Shown: in pieces, positions 19,908 to 31,817 of the stretch | Layout of the letters: every line of letters starts with the position of its first letter | How positions within the stretch are numbered: position 1 is the stretch's first letter | Assembly: GCF_947242115.1 (NCBI RefSeq) | Contig: NC_074721.1 | Span: forward strand, 38,142,254-38,206,253 | Source of the DNA: Biomphalaria glabrata | Taxonomy: Eukaryota; Mollusca; Gastropoda; Planorbidae | Direction of reading: 5' to 3' | DNA: 64,000 nucleotides | Made by a program: the position numbers and the translations under genes | Notes under the pieces: model-generated | Seen by the model: only the letters and a program-made list of their open reading frames with translations | Databases searched by the model: none | Told to the model about the DNA's origin: nothing

Positions 19908-22374
19908 ATGCAAAGAATACATTTGACGTGTCTGCTACTTTACCTAATCTCCACGACATATGCAGGTAAGAAAGTTTTGTCTTGACATAACAGCTAGAAT
20001 TAAAGTTGGCAACGACTGAAATTATAGGAATCCTCCAGTTACGACGTCAAAAAAAAAATTAAAGACTCACGTTTCTTTACTCTTCCTCCATCTCCATGAC
20101 GTCGTCTTTGCCTGGCCAAGATTTTGCGGATTTTATTTTTCAGAAAACGTAAATATGATATCTCCTTCAATGGGAGCTATGCTGCTAGATCTGTTATGTA
20201 TTTGCAGGGCCGGATTTATGTAAGTGGAGGCCCTCTGTGCAGTTATTTCTGTGTAGGCCCCTACACTTCATCAAAGATTTAATGAAAAATATAGTAACTA
20301 ATAACAATATTTAGGCCTATATCTAAAACAAGAAAACCATTTTAAAAATATGTAGTTTTAAAAAGACAATCCCCCCCCCCAACCATTATAAAATTAAATA
20401 AAAAAAATTCTTTAACAAAAAAGTTAAAAAATGTACGAACGTTGCTACCCATTAAAACTAAAACTAGATCTAGACTTCTGATTTAGAACTGTTAAGATCT
20501 AGTTTAGATCTAGATCTTCTTCTAGATCTATAATTTAGATGTAATCTATATTAAATTTACGTAGAAATATAAGCTAAGCTTAGATAATCTATCAATGAGC
20601 TTTCCCGCAAATCTAAATGTAATCAACAACTCAGTGTTAGGCTCGGAATCCAAGCACTGAACCAATCCGCCTGCGCGTCTCTGGAGTATCGTTCTAATAA
20701 ATGCATCCTAATGTATTGGCATCGTAAGCTACGTGTGTGTAAAAAAAAAATGAACAGCAGGTTGGTAGTGACTTATCGAATGGAGGGTCGGGGATGGGAC
20801 AGTCGCCTAGGACGCTGTAGCGAAGTTAACCTGGGGGGGGGGGTTTCGCTGAAAAAGCAACATATTTTAATATTTTGGTATTGGCAAGAGGGCAGGAAGG
20901 AGGCGCGGTGGCTTTGCGGTAAAGCGCTTGGCTTCCAACTGGGTGTCCAGGGTTCGAATCCTGGTGAACACTGGGATTCTTAATTTCGAGGATGTTTGGG
21001 CACCTCTAAGTTAACCGTTGGCCGCAGAAATTATGAACTTGACATCACGTGCCCTATAGATCGCAAAGGTCTAAAAGGGGAACTTTTAAACTTAACAAAT
21101 AACAATACTTTATAATGTATTTGTGGCGATGGATTTCAGCCAGCAGGATTCGAACACGAGATCATTGAAACGACATGTCCTGAGCTCATACCAGAATACC
21201 TGACAGCCATACGTAGACACCCAATATGCGTTCATGAAAAGTCAATATTATTTAGAAAATTAGGGAGGGGCGAATGTATATTATTCATACTATAGTATAG
21301 TATAGTCAACAAAAAATGTCTATTATAAAAAGATTTTAAAAATTTTTTCGTCAAAACCTATCACTCAAAAACGTCTGCTCCAAAAAGACAGCGCCAAAAC
21401 GGCTGCACCAAATACGGCCGCGCCAAAGCGGCCTATAAAACATCGCAAACCTCCGTAAATGAGTATTATTAAAGGTATGGATAGTCATTTAAAACATGCT
21501 GTTTATTAATGTGTCGAACCATTGGTGTTCATGTGTTAATCAGCTTGTTACGTTCTTTTCTTAAACAGATGAACATCTGCAATTTAAGGCAGCTCCAAAT
21601 GTCTTTTTAATGAATGCAGCAAATGAATTATCGTTGAAATGTACTTGGAAGGGCAAGGAATCATTGGGGCTTGTACAAGTGAAGAGCATACAGATAATGA
21701 AAGAGACGGAGCAAGGTTTTGAGGAGATCGCTACTTTAAAACATCCAGATGACACCAATATGACATCAGTTCAGACACATCCCAAATATGACATCGAAGT
21801 AACATACTGGAGACACCAAAACTGTTTTACTTTGTCTGTGCTGTTCACAAAACCAAGTTTAAGGGATGCTGGGAAATATACCTGTCTTGCAGTGGAGGCT
21901 GATGCAATAGGATCTTCATTCAATGTCAATGCAAGTTTAAATGTCACATCAAAAGAGGACTGCTCTGTAGACCAATGGTATTTTGGACCGAAGACTTACA
22001 ACAACCGAAAGTATTACTTGTCTAAGTTTGCTGCCCTTGACATTGACGATGCTATTTCTAGCTGTGTGTCTCTAGGTGGCTACTTGATGGAAGTGGATGA
22101 TACATCAGAGTTCAGAATTGCGAATGATCTAGCAGCGAATACTAAAGTAGAAAGGGCTTTCATTGCTGGGTGGCACGCCAAAGTTGAAAACAAATGGATC
22201 TATCCTCGAACTGGACAGGCCATGACGTTTCTAAAGTGGAGGTTAGGCCAACCTGACAATCTGGACATGGAACATTGTCTGGAGATAGGATTTAAAGAGA
22301 ACGAAAAAGATAATAATGACATTCAATGTTCATTCGATAATGCATTCTTTTGTGAGATAGAGTCTACACCATAG
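19908..22374 (+). CDS. CREP B: complete two-exon Ig + C-type lectin gene
   Basis: Exon 1 (19908-19965) encodes the leader MQRIHLTCLLLYLISTTYA and ends at GCAG|GTAAG in phase 1. Exon 2 (21569-22374) follows TTAAACAG and completes a 287-residue secreted protein with predicted cleavage before DEHLQF. Residues about 20-135 are an Ig-like domain (LSLKCTW, DAGKYTC). The rest is a C-type lectin domain with WIYPRTGQ, GQPDN, HCLEIGF, a reduced WND (NDIQC) and FFCEIE. The QPD triplet suggests galactose-type calcium-dependent binding, as known for the family. The 1.6-kb intron holds a truncated SINE-1 and one end of a hAT-like repeat. Polyadenylation signals AATAAA overlap at 22406-22415. The Ig half is almost identical to CREP A, but the lectin half differs at many residues. 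Confidence 0.9.
20205..20290 (+). mobile_element. hAT-like terminal fragment (CAGGGCCGG end)
   Basis: The sequence CAGGGCCGGATTTATG plus a GAGGCCC block resembles the ends of the short hAT element at 41074-41496. No partner end was found. An AGATCTAG-rich stretch lies at 20465-20545. Confidence 0.4.
20898..21090 (+). mobile_element. SINE-1, internally deleted
   Basis: The head (GCGCGGTGGCTTTGCGGTAA), B box (GGGTTCGAATCC) and tail (AAAAGGGGAAC) are present. About 80 bp of the middle is missing. It lies in the CREP B intron. Confidence 0.8.
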
Positions 22375-23324
22375 ACTTATTTAGTATACTAGACTGGAAA
22401 CCGGAAATAAATAAATATATATATAGATTTTTATGTACGTAAACTCTTTTTTAAGCTCTAAGGGAAGTCGCCCCAATCAATCTTTTCTGTTTTAGTAAAG
22501 TCATGATCTTTGGTTTTCAAAGTTTAGAAATAATAAAAAATCATTTCTCGGATATTGACGCAAATATTTGAAACAAAGCCATTTCCTGTTTGTTTCCATT
22601 GAGATATTGTTTAAAAAATCCTAGATCGAGATAATTCATGTTGATTTAAAGCATCTTATGTACATTTAAATAGATTGATTACCTAGATCTTTCTAGATTA
22701 TGTATCTAAAAAGTGCAAAATAATAATTATGAGAGGAGAGTACTCTTATTTTTGATGTTCAATTACTAGATCTAGATCTAAAAATTAAATTATATGTTAC
22801 ATAGGTTAGGGTTGAAAAAAAAACCTACTTCTTTTAATTACTTTATTTGGACTAGGAAGTAACTATCTTCAACTCTGAAGGAACATCCGAAACATGTCAA
22901 ACATTTTACAAACAAACAAACATTTTACAATTAACGACATCGAATTAATTAAAAAGAAATTACTAAAGCTGTAAAAAAAGAATAATTAAAAAATTTGCAC
23001 CGCAATTTAATGGAAAATATATCTTTTTTTTTTAGTGTGGGGGGGGGGGTAGGAAATTATGCTAAATAGAATCCCACTGTGAGTTCAAGAAGCTGTGTAA
23101 TGAACCGATCATGTGTATTAGCCAATTTGTATATGTTTAGACATTAAAATATGCCAAATATGATATAAATTTTCATATAATACCGTATGTGGCTGCAATG
23201 TTCTTTTTTTATTTAAATATCATGCTAAAAAGTTTTTAAGACACAAAAAGGTATCGGAAATATGAATATATTTGCTACAATGATTATTATTTCTATTTTG
23301 TCTATATATTTTACCAAAGCTTAT
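22375..23324. other. AT-rich 3' flank of CREP B
   Basis: It contains only the 3' block of a SINE-2 at about 22846-22930 and a G run at 23037-23050. I recognise no gene. Confidence 0.5.
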
Positions 23325-23770
23325 ATCAAATTACTTTTACTGTCTGTCTGGTAAAATAAATTTGGATACGCTATTTCTTCCACACTCATTCTTGGATCAA
23401 GTTGTAATCTTTACATAATTATTTATTGGCGTAGACAACACATGAATCAATACTAAAAATAACCATTTAGTCAATAAATTACTGGTAATTTTAATTTTTG
23501 CTTGATACCAACAAAGGACATTAATCATTCAGTATTAACAAATGTTCTCACGCTAAATATTTAATTTTTATTTTTCATTCTCCTTAGAAACATTTAAACG
23601 TTATTTCTCCCACACCCATTCTCAGATCAGGTTTAAACTTAACGTGTAAGCAATTATTTATTGTACCTAACCGATACACGAATCAATTAAAAAATCAACC
23701 TATAAGTCAATTAATTATTGGCAATTGAGTCATGGGTATTTTGCTTGATATGAAATAAGGGAAATATGCA
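23325..23770 (+). repeat. Dispersed repeat 'CTGT/CTCGGATCAAG', two units
   Basis: Unit one starts near TACTGTCTGTCTGGTAAAA and carries CTTGGATCAAGTTG. Unit two (about 23580-23765) has CGTTATTTCTCCCACACCC and TCAGATCAGG. Confidence 0.7.
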
Positions 23771-23779
23771 TAGGACTTC

Positions 23780-23955
23780 ATGGGACACGACCGCATGCCA
23801 AAAGGCGAACTTTTTTGGCGAACTTAAAGGAGAGCGGCCTAACAGAGGTGTTCCCCCCGTAAGTGCTATAAACCTCAACTCAAGTGCCATTTAGCCCTCA
23901 CTGACATAGAGGAAAGTAGCTGTCAGTTGGAGAGCTCTCACAAAGGCTGTGAGAT
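23780..23955 (+). mobile_element. LINE-B fragment
   Basis: The DNA reads GACCGCATGCCAAAAGGCGA and later CCCTCACTGACATAGAGGAA, matching the LINE-B copy at 2430-2640 with several small gaps. Confidence 0.65.
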
Positions 23956-23963
23956 GTAAAGGG

Positions 23964-24125
23964 AAGCGTGGTCGAGAGGCTAAGTGCGCTTGAACTTGAA
24001 CTTGGCTACCTAGAAGGGGGCTCGAGGTTCGACACCCGACTCGGGCAGAGTTGTGTTTACTGGGCGCTCTGAGATGCTATAAGCATGAAAGTAGCGCTAT
24101 ATAAAAGCTATAAAAAATAATAATA
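23964..24125 (+). mobile_element. SINE-3 (tRNA-derived), internally deleted
   Basis: The head GTGGTCGAGAGGCTAAGTGC, B box GAGGTTCGACAC and tail AAAGTAGCGCTATATAAAAG are present, ending in an ATA/AATAAT run. Confidence 0.8.
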
Positions 24126-25327
24126 AAGGAAATCCCTAATTGAGGACAGGTGCAGATGACGGAAGTCAATAGACCGCCTATGACAACGGCTGTGCCTGGA
24201 AGAAAACGCAGAAAGATATGCAGGTCGCTACAGGGTTGGCGTAGTCACGTGATTCACTGCACCCATCTTTAATCTTCGTAATCGAGGACGTTGTCTGTAT
24301 TTCTTTAAGGCTGGACTTTTGTAAGTGACACAAAAAAATACATTGCGAAATTTCACGATATATTTTCGATTCTAAACAATGTCTTCATTGTTGAAAGATC
24401 ACCGGGGAAAAACAAAATGCAAAATTACAAAGAGAGTACGTGTCCACACAGAAACTCAGAGTTAGCTCCAAATACCTTGACCTATCCCTTAGTCTAGCAG
24501 TGCCAAAATACGAGTTGGTTAGCCGACGTAATATTTATATGTTTTTTAATTTATAATTTCTTTTTATGATATATACATTTTATTTTACTTTAGTTTGTAT
24601 AACTGGTGCCTTGTCTTTTAAAAAATGTATTTTTCAAAAATGTATTTTTTTTGTCTTAGGCATTAACATACAAAAACAAAACGGGGAAACACTCCGTTAT
24701 GACAATTATTTTTCTCAATAATGTAGAAGTTATTGACATTTTTTTGATATGAAATAAAATAATTTATTACCAATAATTGATTAACTAATCTGTTAATTTT
24801 TAGACTGATTCATCTTTTGTTAGGTAAAAAAAAATAATTTCAAATAGTTTCAAATGGATCAAAGAATGGGCGAGGAAAAAATAACATGCACAATTATCTA
24901 AGGAACAAAACCCAACAAATTTAGCCCAATCTCTGAATATTGAAGGGTTGTTGGACTCAAATAAACTACCGTTAATACTTACTTCGAGGATGAAATGACG
25001 TCATCAAACATTGATGATAATGTTGCTTTTACTCAAAGATCACGTTTACACTACTCTTCCTGTTAACAAATAATTTTCTTTTTCTTTAAAAAGAAAGGGC
25101 GGCTGTCGCGTGCTTCCCCAGCCTCCAGTTGTCAGCACGTGGGGCGTGCCCTTCAGTTTGACAAGCACTGGTGTACAACTTCCTTATCACATCTTAAACA
25201 CTTGAAAGTAGTCTACGTATTCTTTAATGAGAATCGTGTCCTTGCACTAGACATGGCACTTTAACAAAAAAATAGAATTTCTATGCAGTAGCCTGATTGT
25301 CTTTGCAGTGTTTGCGTTGTATCAGGC
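24126..25327. other. Intergenic, mostly unrecognised
   Basis: Only a weak reverse copy of the CTGT/CTCGGATCAAG repeat at about 24720-24900 stands out. No coding signal was found. Confidence 0.4.
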
Positions 25328-25895
25328 CCAGGGGTTCTCAACCTGCGGATCGCGGCCCCTTTGGGGGTCGATTGACGATTTACCAGGGGTCGCCTAAGAC
25401 CATCAAAATGGTGGAAAGTTATTGTCTAGTCTTCTATTGCTGTATGTGTGAGGGTGGGTGGGGGTCGCGGCAGAGTGGGGGATTGTAAAAAGGGGTCGCC
25501 GAGGTTAAAAGGTTGAGAACCGCTCTCGGGGGTTCTCAACCAACCTGTGGGTCGCGGCCCCTATGGGGGTAGAGTGACCATTTACCAGGGGTCGCCTAAG
25601 ACCATCAAAATGGTGGAAAGTTATTGTCTAGTCTTCTATTGCTGTATGTGTGAGGGTGGGTGGGGGTCGCGGCAGAGTGGGGGATTGTAAAAAGGGGTCG
25701 CCGCGCTTAAAAGGTTGAGAACCGCTCTCAGGGGAGGTAGATTGACGATTTACCAGGGGTCGCCTAAGACCATCAAAATGGTGGAAAGTTATTGTCTAGT
25801 CTTCTATTGCTGTATGTGTGAGGGTGGGTGAGGGTCGCGGCAGAGTGGGGGATTGTAAAAAGGGGTCGCCGAGCTTAACAGGTTGAGAACCGCTG
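25328..25895 (+). mobile_element. hAT (SPIN/Charlie-like) MITE in three tandem units
   Basis: The ends are CAGGGGTTCTCAACC and GGTTGAGAACCGCTG, typical of SPIN-like hAT elements. The interior (GGGGTCGCCTAAGACC, CATCAAAATGGTGGAAAG) is repeated three times with units starting near 25328, 25527 and 25729. One near-perfect 8-bp flank pair (TATCAGGC/TATCAGAC) surrounds the whole array, so the triplication is internal. The flank 25896-26369 shows nothing recognisable. Confidence 0.85.
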
Positions 25896-26369
25896 TATCA
25901 GACATCCCAGAGTGATCCGGTGCGTTGTAGCAAGAAAGGAAATAAATCAAAGAGGAAGACAAAATAACGGACTCCCTTTTGGCTAGTGGTAATGACACAA
26001 TGGCAAGACGCGTAGAAGCTGGGTTTAATTGGGTATTTCCTTAGTGGCGCGACAGTACATTTATAACTTAGAACGGAAATAGATAAGAAACAATGAACGG
26101 ACAAACTAGCACAAAGGAGACCGGCTTGTAGTATAGATACGACGAAGACTGTGCCCTTATTTTGAAATAAACTGTTCTGGGCAAAATTATCAACAGTCGA
26201 CAGTGGAAAAAGCATTACACAAGGGAAATACCTGGACAGTTAATTTAATGTTTATTGATCATATGCAGAGTATTCTGAGCTAGAATTGACTAACAGTTAA
26301 CAATAACCAAATCTTGTGTGAAATTGTGTGCTGTTGTGATTTATTTCAAAGACTCATCTGGCGTTGTTT

Positions 26370-26588
26370 TTAACTCTTTCTCTTCTAATTAACGATATCA
26401 CCATTGATTTGACCTCAGTAAATTAAATTAAATTAAATTATAAATTTATAACAAACATAACGTTTTCTGATTACAAACAAAAATGTTGTTGAATTTTAAT
26501 CATAACAGGGTAGAATGTACAAATGTGCAAAAATGAACAATTCGAATTGTCTGAACGTGGAAAAATAATTACGGAGGTAAAGAGTTAA
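26370..26588. mobile_element. TTAA MITE, 219 bp
   Basis: TTAACTCTTTCTCTTC at one end and GGAGGTAAAGAGTTAA at the other. It is followed after 4 bp by a SINE-2. Confidence 0.75.
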
Positions 26589-26591
26589 TCT

Positions 26592-26775
26592 TGGAAGGTG
26601 GCCTGGTCGTGCCGTATGCCCGCCGGACTAACGTTCGGACTTCTCGATAATCGTTCGCGGGCTCATACCCTTCTCGCTGCCATCCCCCGTCATCCTGCGG
26701 GAGGTTTGGACTAGGAAGTAAACTATCTTCAACTTTGAAGGAACATCCGAAACATTTACAACATTTAACAAACAT
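26592..26775 (+). mobile_element. SINE-2 (tRNA-derived)
   Basis: The head GGCCTGGTCGTGCCGTATGC, a decayed B box, then CTGCCATCCCCCGTCATC, GGTTTGGACTAGGAAGTA and GGAACATCCGAAACAT. Confidence 0.8.
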
Positions 26776-26812
26776 TTCACATTGCAACGACGAAGACAAT
26801 AACTTGTAAGAT

Positions 26813-27665
26813 AATGGACCTCATTCACCAATCGTAACACAGACAAAAAACGCAAAATACCTAGGTGTTATAATAAATGAAAATCTGTCATGGAATCCCC
26901 ATATTGATAAAGCTATAAAAAAAATCAAACAAAGCATTAGGGTTTATTAAAAGAAATTTCTAAAAATCAAATAAGAACATAAAACTAAAATGTTATTTAA
27001 CCTTGGTTAGGCCAATAATAGAATATGCATCCTGTGTTTGGGACCCCTCAACTCAAGAAAACATTAAGAAGCTGGAACAGACACAAAAAAAGAGCATTGA
27101 GATTCATAACAAACGAATATTCACATTTGACTAGAGTAACACCTTTAGTAAAATCACTAAATTTAGAAAGCCTTCAGGACAGAAGACTCAAAAGTAAAGT
27201 AGCCATTATACATAAAACACTGAACCATAATCTTCAAATACAAAAACAAAATTTAATAAAATACTCTGAAAGACACAAAGATAAAGGCACATTCCTCGTT
27301 CCATATGCTAGGACAAATTTGTACAAATGTTCCTTCTTCCCTAGTGCTATTAAAGCATGAAATGGGTTGCCTGAGCTAGCCAGGAAAACCAGTGACTTGG
27401 CAGAAATTTAGGTCATTGGTTAACATGCATGACTGAATGCATGACGCGTAGGACGTAATCATCTTCTTTTATGAAGTAACGTCTGTATTATATAAGATAA
27501 GATAAGATCATAAACAAATAACATTTAGCCACTTGATTTTAATTTCTTCTATACAAATTACGTAATACACACATGATGTCGCGTGACAGTTTTTTTTCCA
27601 TTGCTTTATCAATGTTATCAAATGGCTAAATGTTGTTTGTTTACGATTGGTGAATGAGGTCCATT
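26813..27665. mobile_element. Foldback MITE split by a LINE-A insertion
   Basis: Inverted arms AATGGACCTCATTCACCAAT (26813) and its complement ending at 27665 continue inward through ACATTTAGCCACTTGAT (27525) and ATCAAATGGCTAAATGT (27617). The left arm is continuous only if the LINE at 26833-27510 is removed. The original element would be about 180 bp with arms of about 50 bp. Confidence 0.75.
26833..27510 (+). mobile_element. LINE-A, 3' part of reverse transcriptase
   Basis: It encodes KYLGVIINENLSWNPHID, RPIIEYASCVWDPSTQ and TRVTPLVKSLNLESLQDRR, with frame changes near 26945 and 27085. It ends with ATAAGATAAGATAAG. It is inserted in the foldback element described above. Confidence 0.85.
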
Positions 27666-27914
27666 GTGTAGAACAATAAACAGAACAAAGTGTTTATGAA
27701 GGAAGACATTAGGCACGCCACGTATTACGTAAACACAAGCGGTGTTGCACAGACGCGCTACGTACATATAATACCAATATGTTACATCTCTCTTCTTAAA
27801 TTCAGAAAATCTATTTACCAGAATAACTAACAAACTAGTCAACTAAAAAGTCAATTAAGTTCATCACTAATCAAATCTCTTGGGTTTGTTAACTATTCTG
27901 CCTGAGCGTGTTAC
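27666..27914. other. Short unrecognised interval
   Basis: No gene or repeat is recognised here. Confidence 0.3.
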
Positions 27915-28760
27915 GTAAGGTAAATGTGGTCTTGAGGTGTTTTAAGAAGTAGTATAGTGGTGGTTCTACATCTAGTGTAGTATGTAATCTTGGACTCTTG
28001 TGGTTCTGGCTGTTCTGAGATGTCATCTAAAAAGCTGTAAGTATTGCCAAATCTGTTTGCTTTCTCAGAAGACCTTGTGATGTGTTTCCTGATTCTTCTT
28101 TTGACCTTCATTTGATATTATACGACCTTGGCTTAGAATGTTTCGAAAATGCTGTTCCTGGTTTCCTCTTAGAAATAAGTTGCATTCTGACTGTAATTTT
28201 AGTGGATTATGACTCTTAACTCCTTTCCTCTTGTCATAATAATGTTTCTGATACTGTTTCTCTGATTCCAAGATTTTCTTCACCATCTTGAGATCAGGTG
28301 TCTTAGGTGTGAGTATTTTCTTGCTCGATGGAAACAAATTTCTGGGTCGGCGTCCCTAGAGTAATTGTGCTGGCGACAAATAAATAATACTCAGTAGAGT
28401 AGTTCAATAGTCTAATAGCGACAGAAATCTGTCTTCGCTTTTCTTCCACTGCATAGCTCTTTCAGCCTCGCCTTTTGAGCGGACTCGGACATCTCATGCT
28501 CTGTTCTATATGATTTACAGAAATTCAAGAATTCTTTTGAAGTGAACTGTGACCTTAATCTTCTAGGTATTTCATGGTCTGTGAATATACTATTCATTCT
28601 ATCCATGATATCTGATGTAGTTTCATTTGACAGTTCTTTGACATCAATAAACTTTGAGAAGTAGTCAACTAAAAGCATATAGCTCAACAGGCCACATCCT
28701 ACCATGCTGTACGGAATGTCTAGCGTCACTGTATGTGTCATTTTCTGCTTTCGTTCATTA
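27915..28760 (-). mobile_element. Ty3/gypsy LTR-retrotransposon fossil, integrase region
   Basis: The minus strand shows a remnant of the integrase core and the region after it, as found in Ty3/gypsy pol genes. It is broken in several places, lacks gag, protease, reverse transcriptase and recognisable LTRs, and appears old. Confidence 0.65.
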
Positions 28761-29310
28761 TTTTTAATTTACGGTTTTATGAATGTCATATTAAATGGGA
28801 CACTATCTCAAGCTTTATAAAGTCGGAAAAGTTGGTTTTTTTTAGGTATTTTAAAATAACATAAATTGTAATGAATATGGTTAAATGAAAATTAAAACAA
28901 AAAACACTTCTGTTACATTTTGAAACAGATAACTCCTAAAGACCTTCTTGCTTTATTTAACCAGAAGCCATCATTTTATTTCTCAATGCACAGAACATTT
29001 GTAACAAGTCTACTTTTAAACATCATCTGTAGGCCTATACTACATACAGGTAAGATATAGTTATTAGAACTAAAGCCTAAAGCTAGTATTGTAATAATAT
29101 AAGCAATCTTTTGATACAATGTCAGTCTTATTTTGAAACTGCTCAAATACACCCAAGAGCTAATTTTAGATATAAGGTGTTTAAAAGATAAAAAGAATAG
29201 ATTAAAATAATTCTTTAATAGATATTTTTGGCAATACTGGCCAGAAGCTCTAGACTTTGTCTCTTCTTGGGTTAATTTTAAACAAGGTCGCTCTAAAATT
29301 CTAAACTGTG

Positions 29311-29434
29311 TGTCTTGTAAGGCTACCATTAAGAAAGGTCGCTCTAGAGTGTCAAGACTCTGTCTTGTAAGGCTACCATTAAGAAAGGTCGCTCTAGAGT
29401 GTCAAGACTCTGTCTTGTAAGGCTACCGTCAAAC
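29311..29434 (+). repeat. 50-bp tandem repeat, about 2.5 copies
   Basis: The unit contains TGTCTTGTAAGGCTACCATT and AAGGTCGCTCTAGAGTG. It lies in the CREP C intron. Confidence 0.85.
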
Positions 29435-29640
29435 AAATTTTCCACCATCACTCTTCATTCCTGTCTGCCTTGGATATAATTTCCTTGTAAGACAGGCCTG
29501 TCCATTCTTTTATCCTGTCTTCCCATCGCTTTCTCAGCCTCTTCTTCTTTTTCCTGGTTCTATTCCCTGAAGGAAGGTCTTTGCGAGCCCTGATGACCTT
29601 ATGATGTGGTCTAAAAGTTTAAGTTTGCGTTTTAAATCCA
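29435..29640 (-). mobile_element. LINE-D 3' fragment
   Basis: The minus strand reads LDHIIRSSGLAKTFLQG and then GKRRRG, like the GHITRSSEL...RKRWEDNIKEWTGL end of the LINE at 56985-57271. It is truncated. Confidence 0.65.
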
Positions 29641-29671
29641 AAAGTGAGTTTGCCATGACGTCCAGGTTTAT

Positions 29672-29855
29672 ACCCACTAAGACGCAAGCGATGAGGAAAA
29701 GGTCAAGGCCACTAAGACGCAAGCGATGAGGAAAAGGTCAAGGCCACTAAGACGCAAGAGATGAGGAAAAGGTCAAGGCCACTAAGACGCAAAGCTATGA
29801 GGAAAAGGTCAAGGCCACAAAGACGCAAGCGATGAGGGAAAGGTCAAGGCCTCAT
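29672..29855 (+). repeat. 38-bp minisatellite, five units
   Basis: The unit is CCACTAAGACGCAAGCGATG plus AGGAAAAGGTCAAGG, with minor variants. The spacing has no spacer diversity, so it is not a CRISPR. Confidence 0.9.
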
Positions 29856-30455
29856 GATGCCCCCCCATGCTATTTAAGAGGCTTTTCTAATGTTGACGCT
29901 GGATGTGGAGTTAAGAGTTAAGGTGGTAACATGGAATTAAGATCTAAACTTTATCATTCCTAGAGCTAAGAGGTTCTTGACTTGTAAGTTAAAATAAAAA
30001 AAATAATGATTAAGATAAGGGGGGCGCCCGTCTTCAGCCTCAAACGTCTGTGGTTTATGAAATCAAATGTAGCCTACACAAGTTTTAACTCATGGGATGT
30101 GTAGCTGAGAGGCAGAGGTGTAGCTACCAATGCGCGGTTTGTGCGGGGCCGCATCAGTTGGTGAGGGGAATCAAACTAAGGACGAATTTTATCAGTAAAA
30201 TGACACTACACATTTTGCATACATGAGCTAATACGAACTATTGTATTATTTTGCTACTTTGTTATTTTATTCGCCTCTATTATTTCTTTAATTAAATGTT
30301 AGCTTTAGACTATCTTAAATCAAATTATCTTGATTTGTTTAAATCTCTTAATGCGACTGTATTTTACATGTCCACTCTCCTCACATGGTACGTGTTGTTA
30401 CTCAGTGCTTTGGCCTTTGGGTTTATATTAAGGACAAAGTTGTTGTTTTGTTTTT

Positions 30456-30590
30456 TTCACCAAGCCTTGCTGTTTTTACTTCTCTAAGTTTTTTCACCAA
30501 ACCTTGCTGTTTTTACTAGTCTTAGTTTTTTCATCAAACCTGGTTCTTGTTACTGCTATTAATTGTTCCATCAAGTCTGGGCTTTTTTTT
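30456..30590 (+). repeat. Degenerate ~45-bp tandem repeat
   Basis: Four diverged units carry TTTTTTCACCAARCCTTGCT followed by GTTTTTAC. Confidence 0.6.
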
Positions 30591-30845
30591 TCACTGTAAA
30601 TGTGTTTTAACTTCTCTATAGCTCCTCTATTGAGGCATGATTATGTGAGATCAAAATGTGTATCTTTTCTCTATTTGTCCTCCAATTTCTATTTAACTTA
30701 GTTTTTCATTTCGGTGGACGAGCTGAAAATTGGAACAACAGTCCTTAAAAAAATCTCATATGTTGTAATGTACTGTCACAAATATCAACGTGCTCAGAAT
30801 TTATGCATAAAGGCTTTACTCGAAATTAGAAGTAAAAAAAAAAGT

Positions 30846-31102
30846 AAAGTTCCCCTTTCAGACCTTGTGGTCTCCAGGGTACACGGTGCAAAGTTAAGCT
30901 GTTTACATGGCCTACGGTTAAAGAGGGTGCCGTGTGGCCAGCACAACGAACAACCGCCTTTACTTTTCCCCAAATTAGAGCTGGGTTGACTCAGAGGCGC
31001 CCAAAGATCCCGAAATTAAAAATCCCAGTCTTCACCAGGATTCGAACCCCCGGTCCCGGTTTGGAAACCAAGCGCTTTACCGGTCAGCCACCGCGCCTCA
31101 TT
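30846..31102 (-). mobile_element. SINE-1 (tRNA-derived), reverse orientation
   Basis: From TTCCCCTTTCAGACCTTG to CAGCCACCGCGCCTCA, including GGATTCGAACC as the reversed B box. It lies in the CREP C intron. Confidence 0.85.
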
Positions 31103-31817
31103 ACTCAGGATTACGTCCTTTCAAATAATCAAGGTAAAAAAAATTGGCTTACTTTGATATTTTAAGAATAAATTAATACTTGCGAAATTTATAGCAGTGA
31201 TTTTGTTATATATTTTTTTTTTGTTCGCTAATGATTGGAAGAAGGGACAGGGCAACCATTATTAGTCATGTAAAAACTATAGCTATTGACAGATAGATTT
31301 TAGACTATTGTTATCAAAGAAACTAATTTTATGTTTACGTAATTATATAGGTAACGAGCAAGTATTATCACTGGTGCTATTTTTTATGCATAAAACTTTT
31401 TCTTTGCAGATGGAGAATTACGATTCCAGGCTACACCGAGTTTTTTTAAAAATTTAAATGAAAGAACCGATTTTTCTTTGAGATGTTATTGGGCTGTATC
31501 ACAATCTTTCAAAATCGTACATAGATAACGAAAATGACGAACCTAGGATTTGAAAGATGTCGCCACTTTGAAACATCCAGATGTCACCGATATGTCATTC
31601 GTTCAGACATTCACGAATTCTGACCTTGACGTGACCTACTGGAAACACCAGAACTGTTTGAACTTGTCTGTAACGTTCAAGTACAAGATATGCAGGTACA
31701 TACACTTGTCGTGTGGTCGGAGTCGATAAAAAGGGATCCTCCTTAAATATCAGTGAAAGCTTAGACGTCGCTCTGAAATACGATTGCTCTCTAGACCGAT
31801 GGTATTTTGGGCCTAAA

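Noticed and set aside
29672-29855. Regular repeats resembling a CRISPR array
   Set aside because: The repeats are contiguous with no unique spacers, and the context is a eukaryotic intron; it is a minisatellite.
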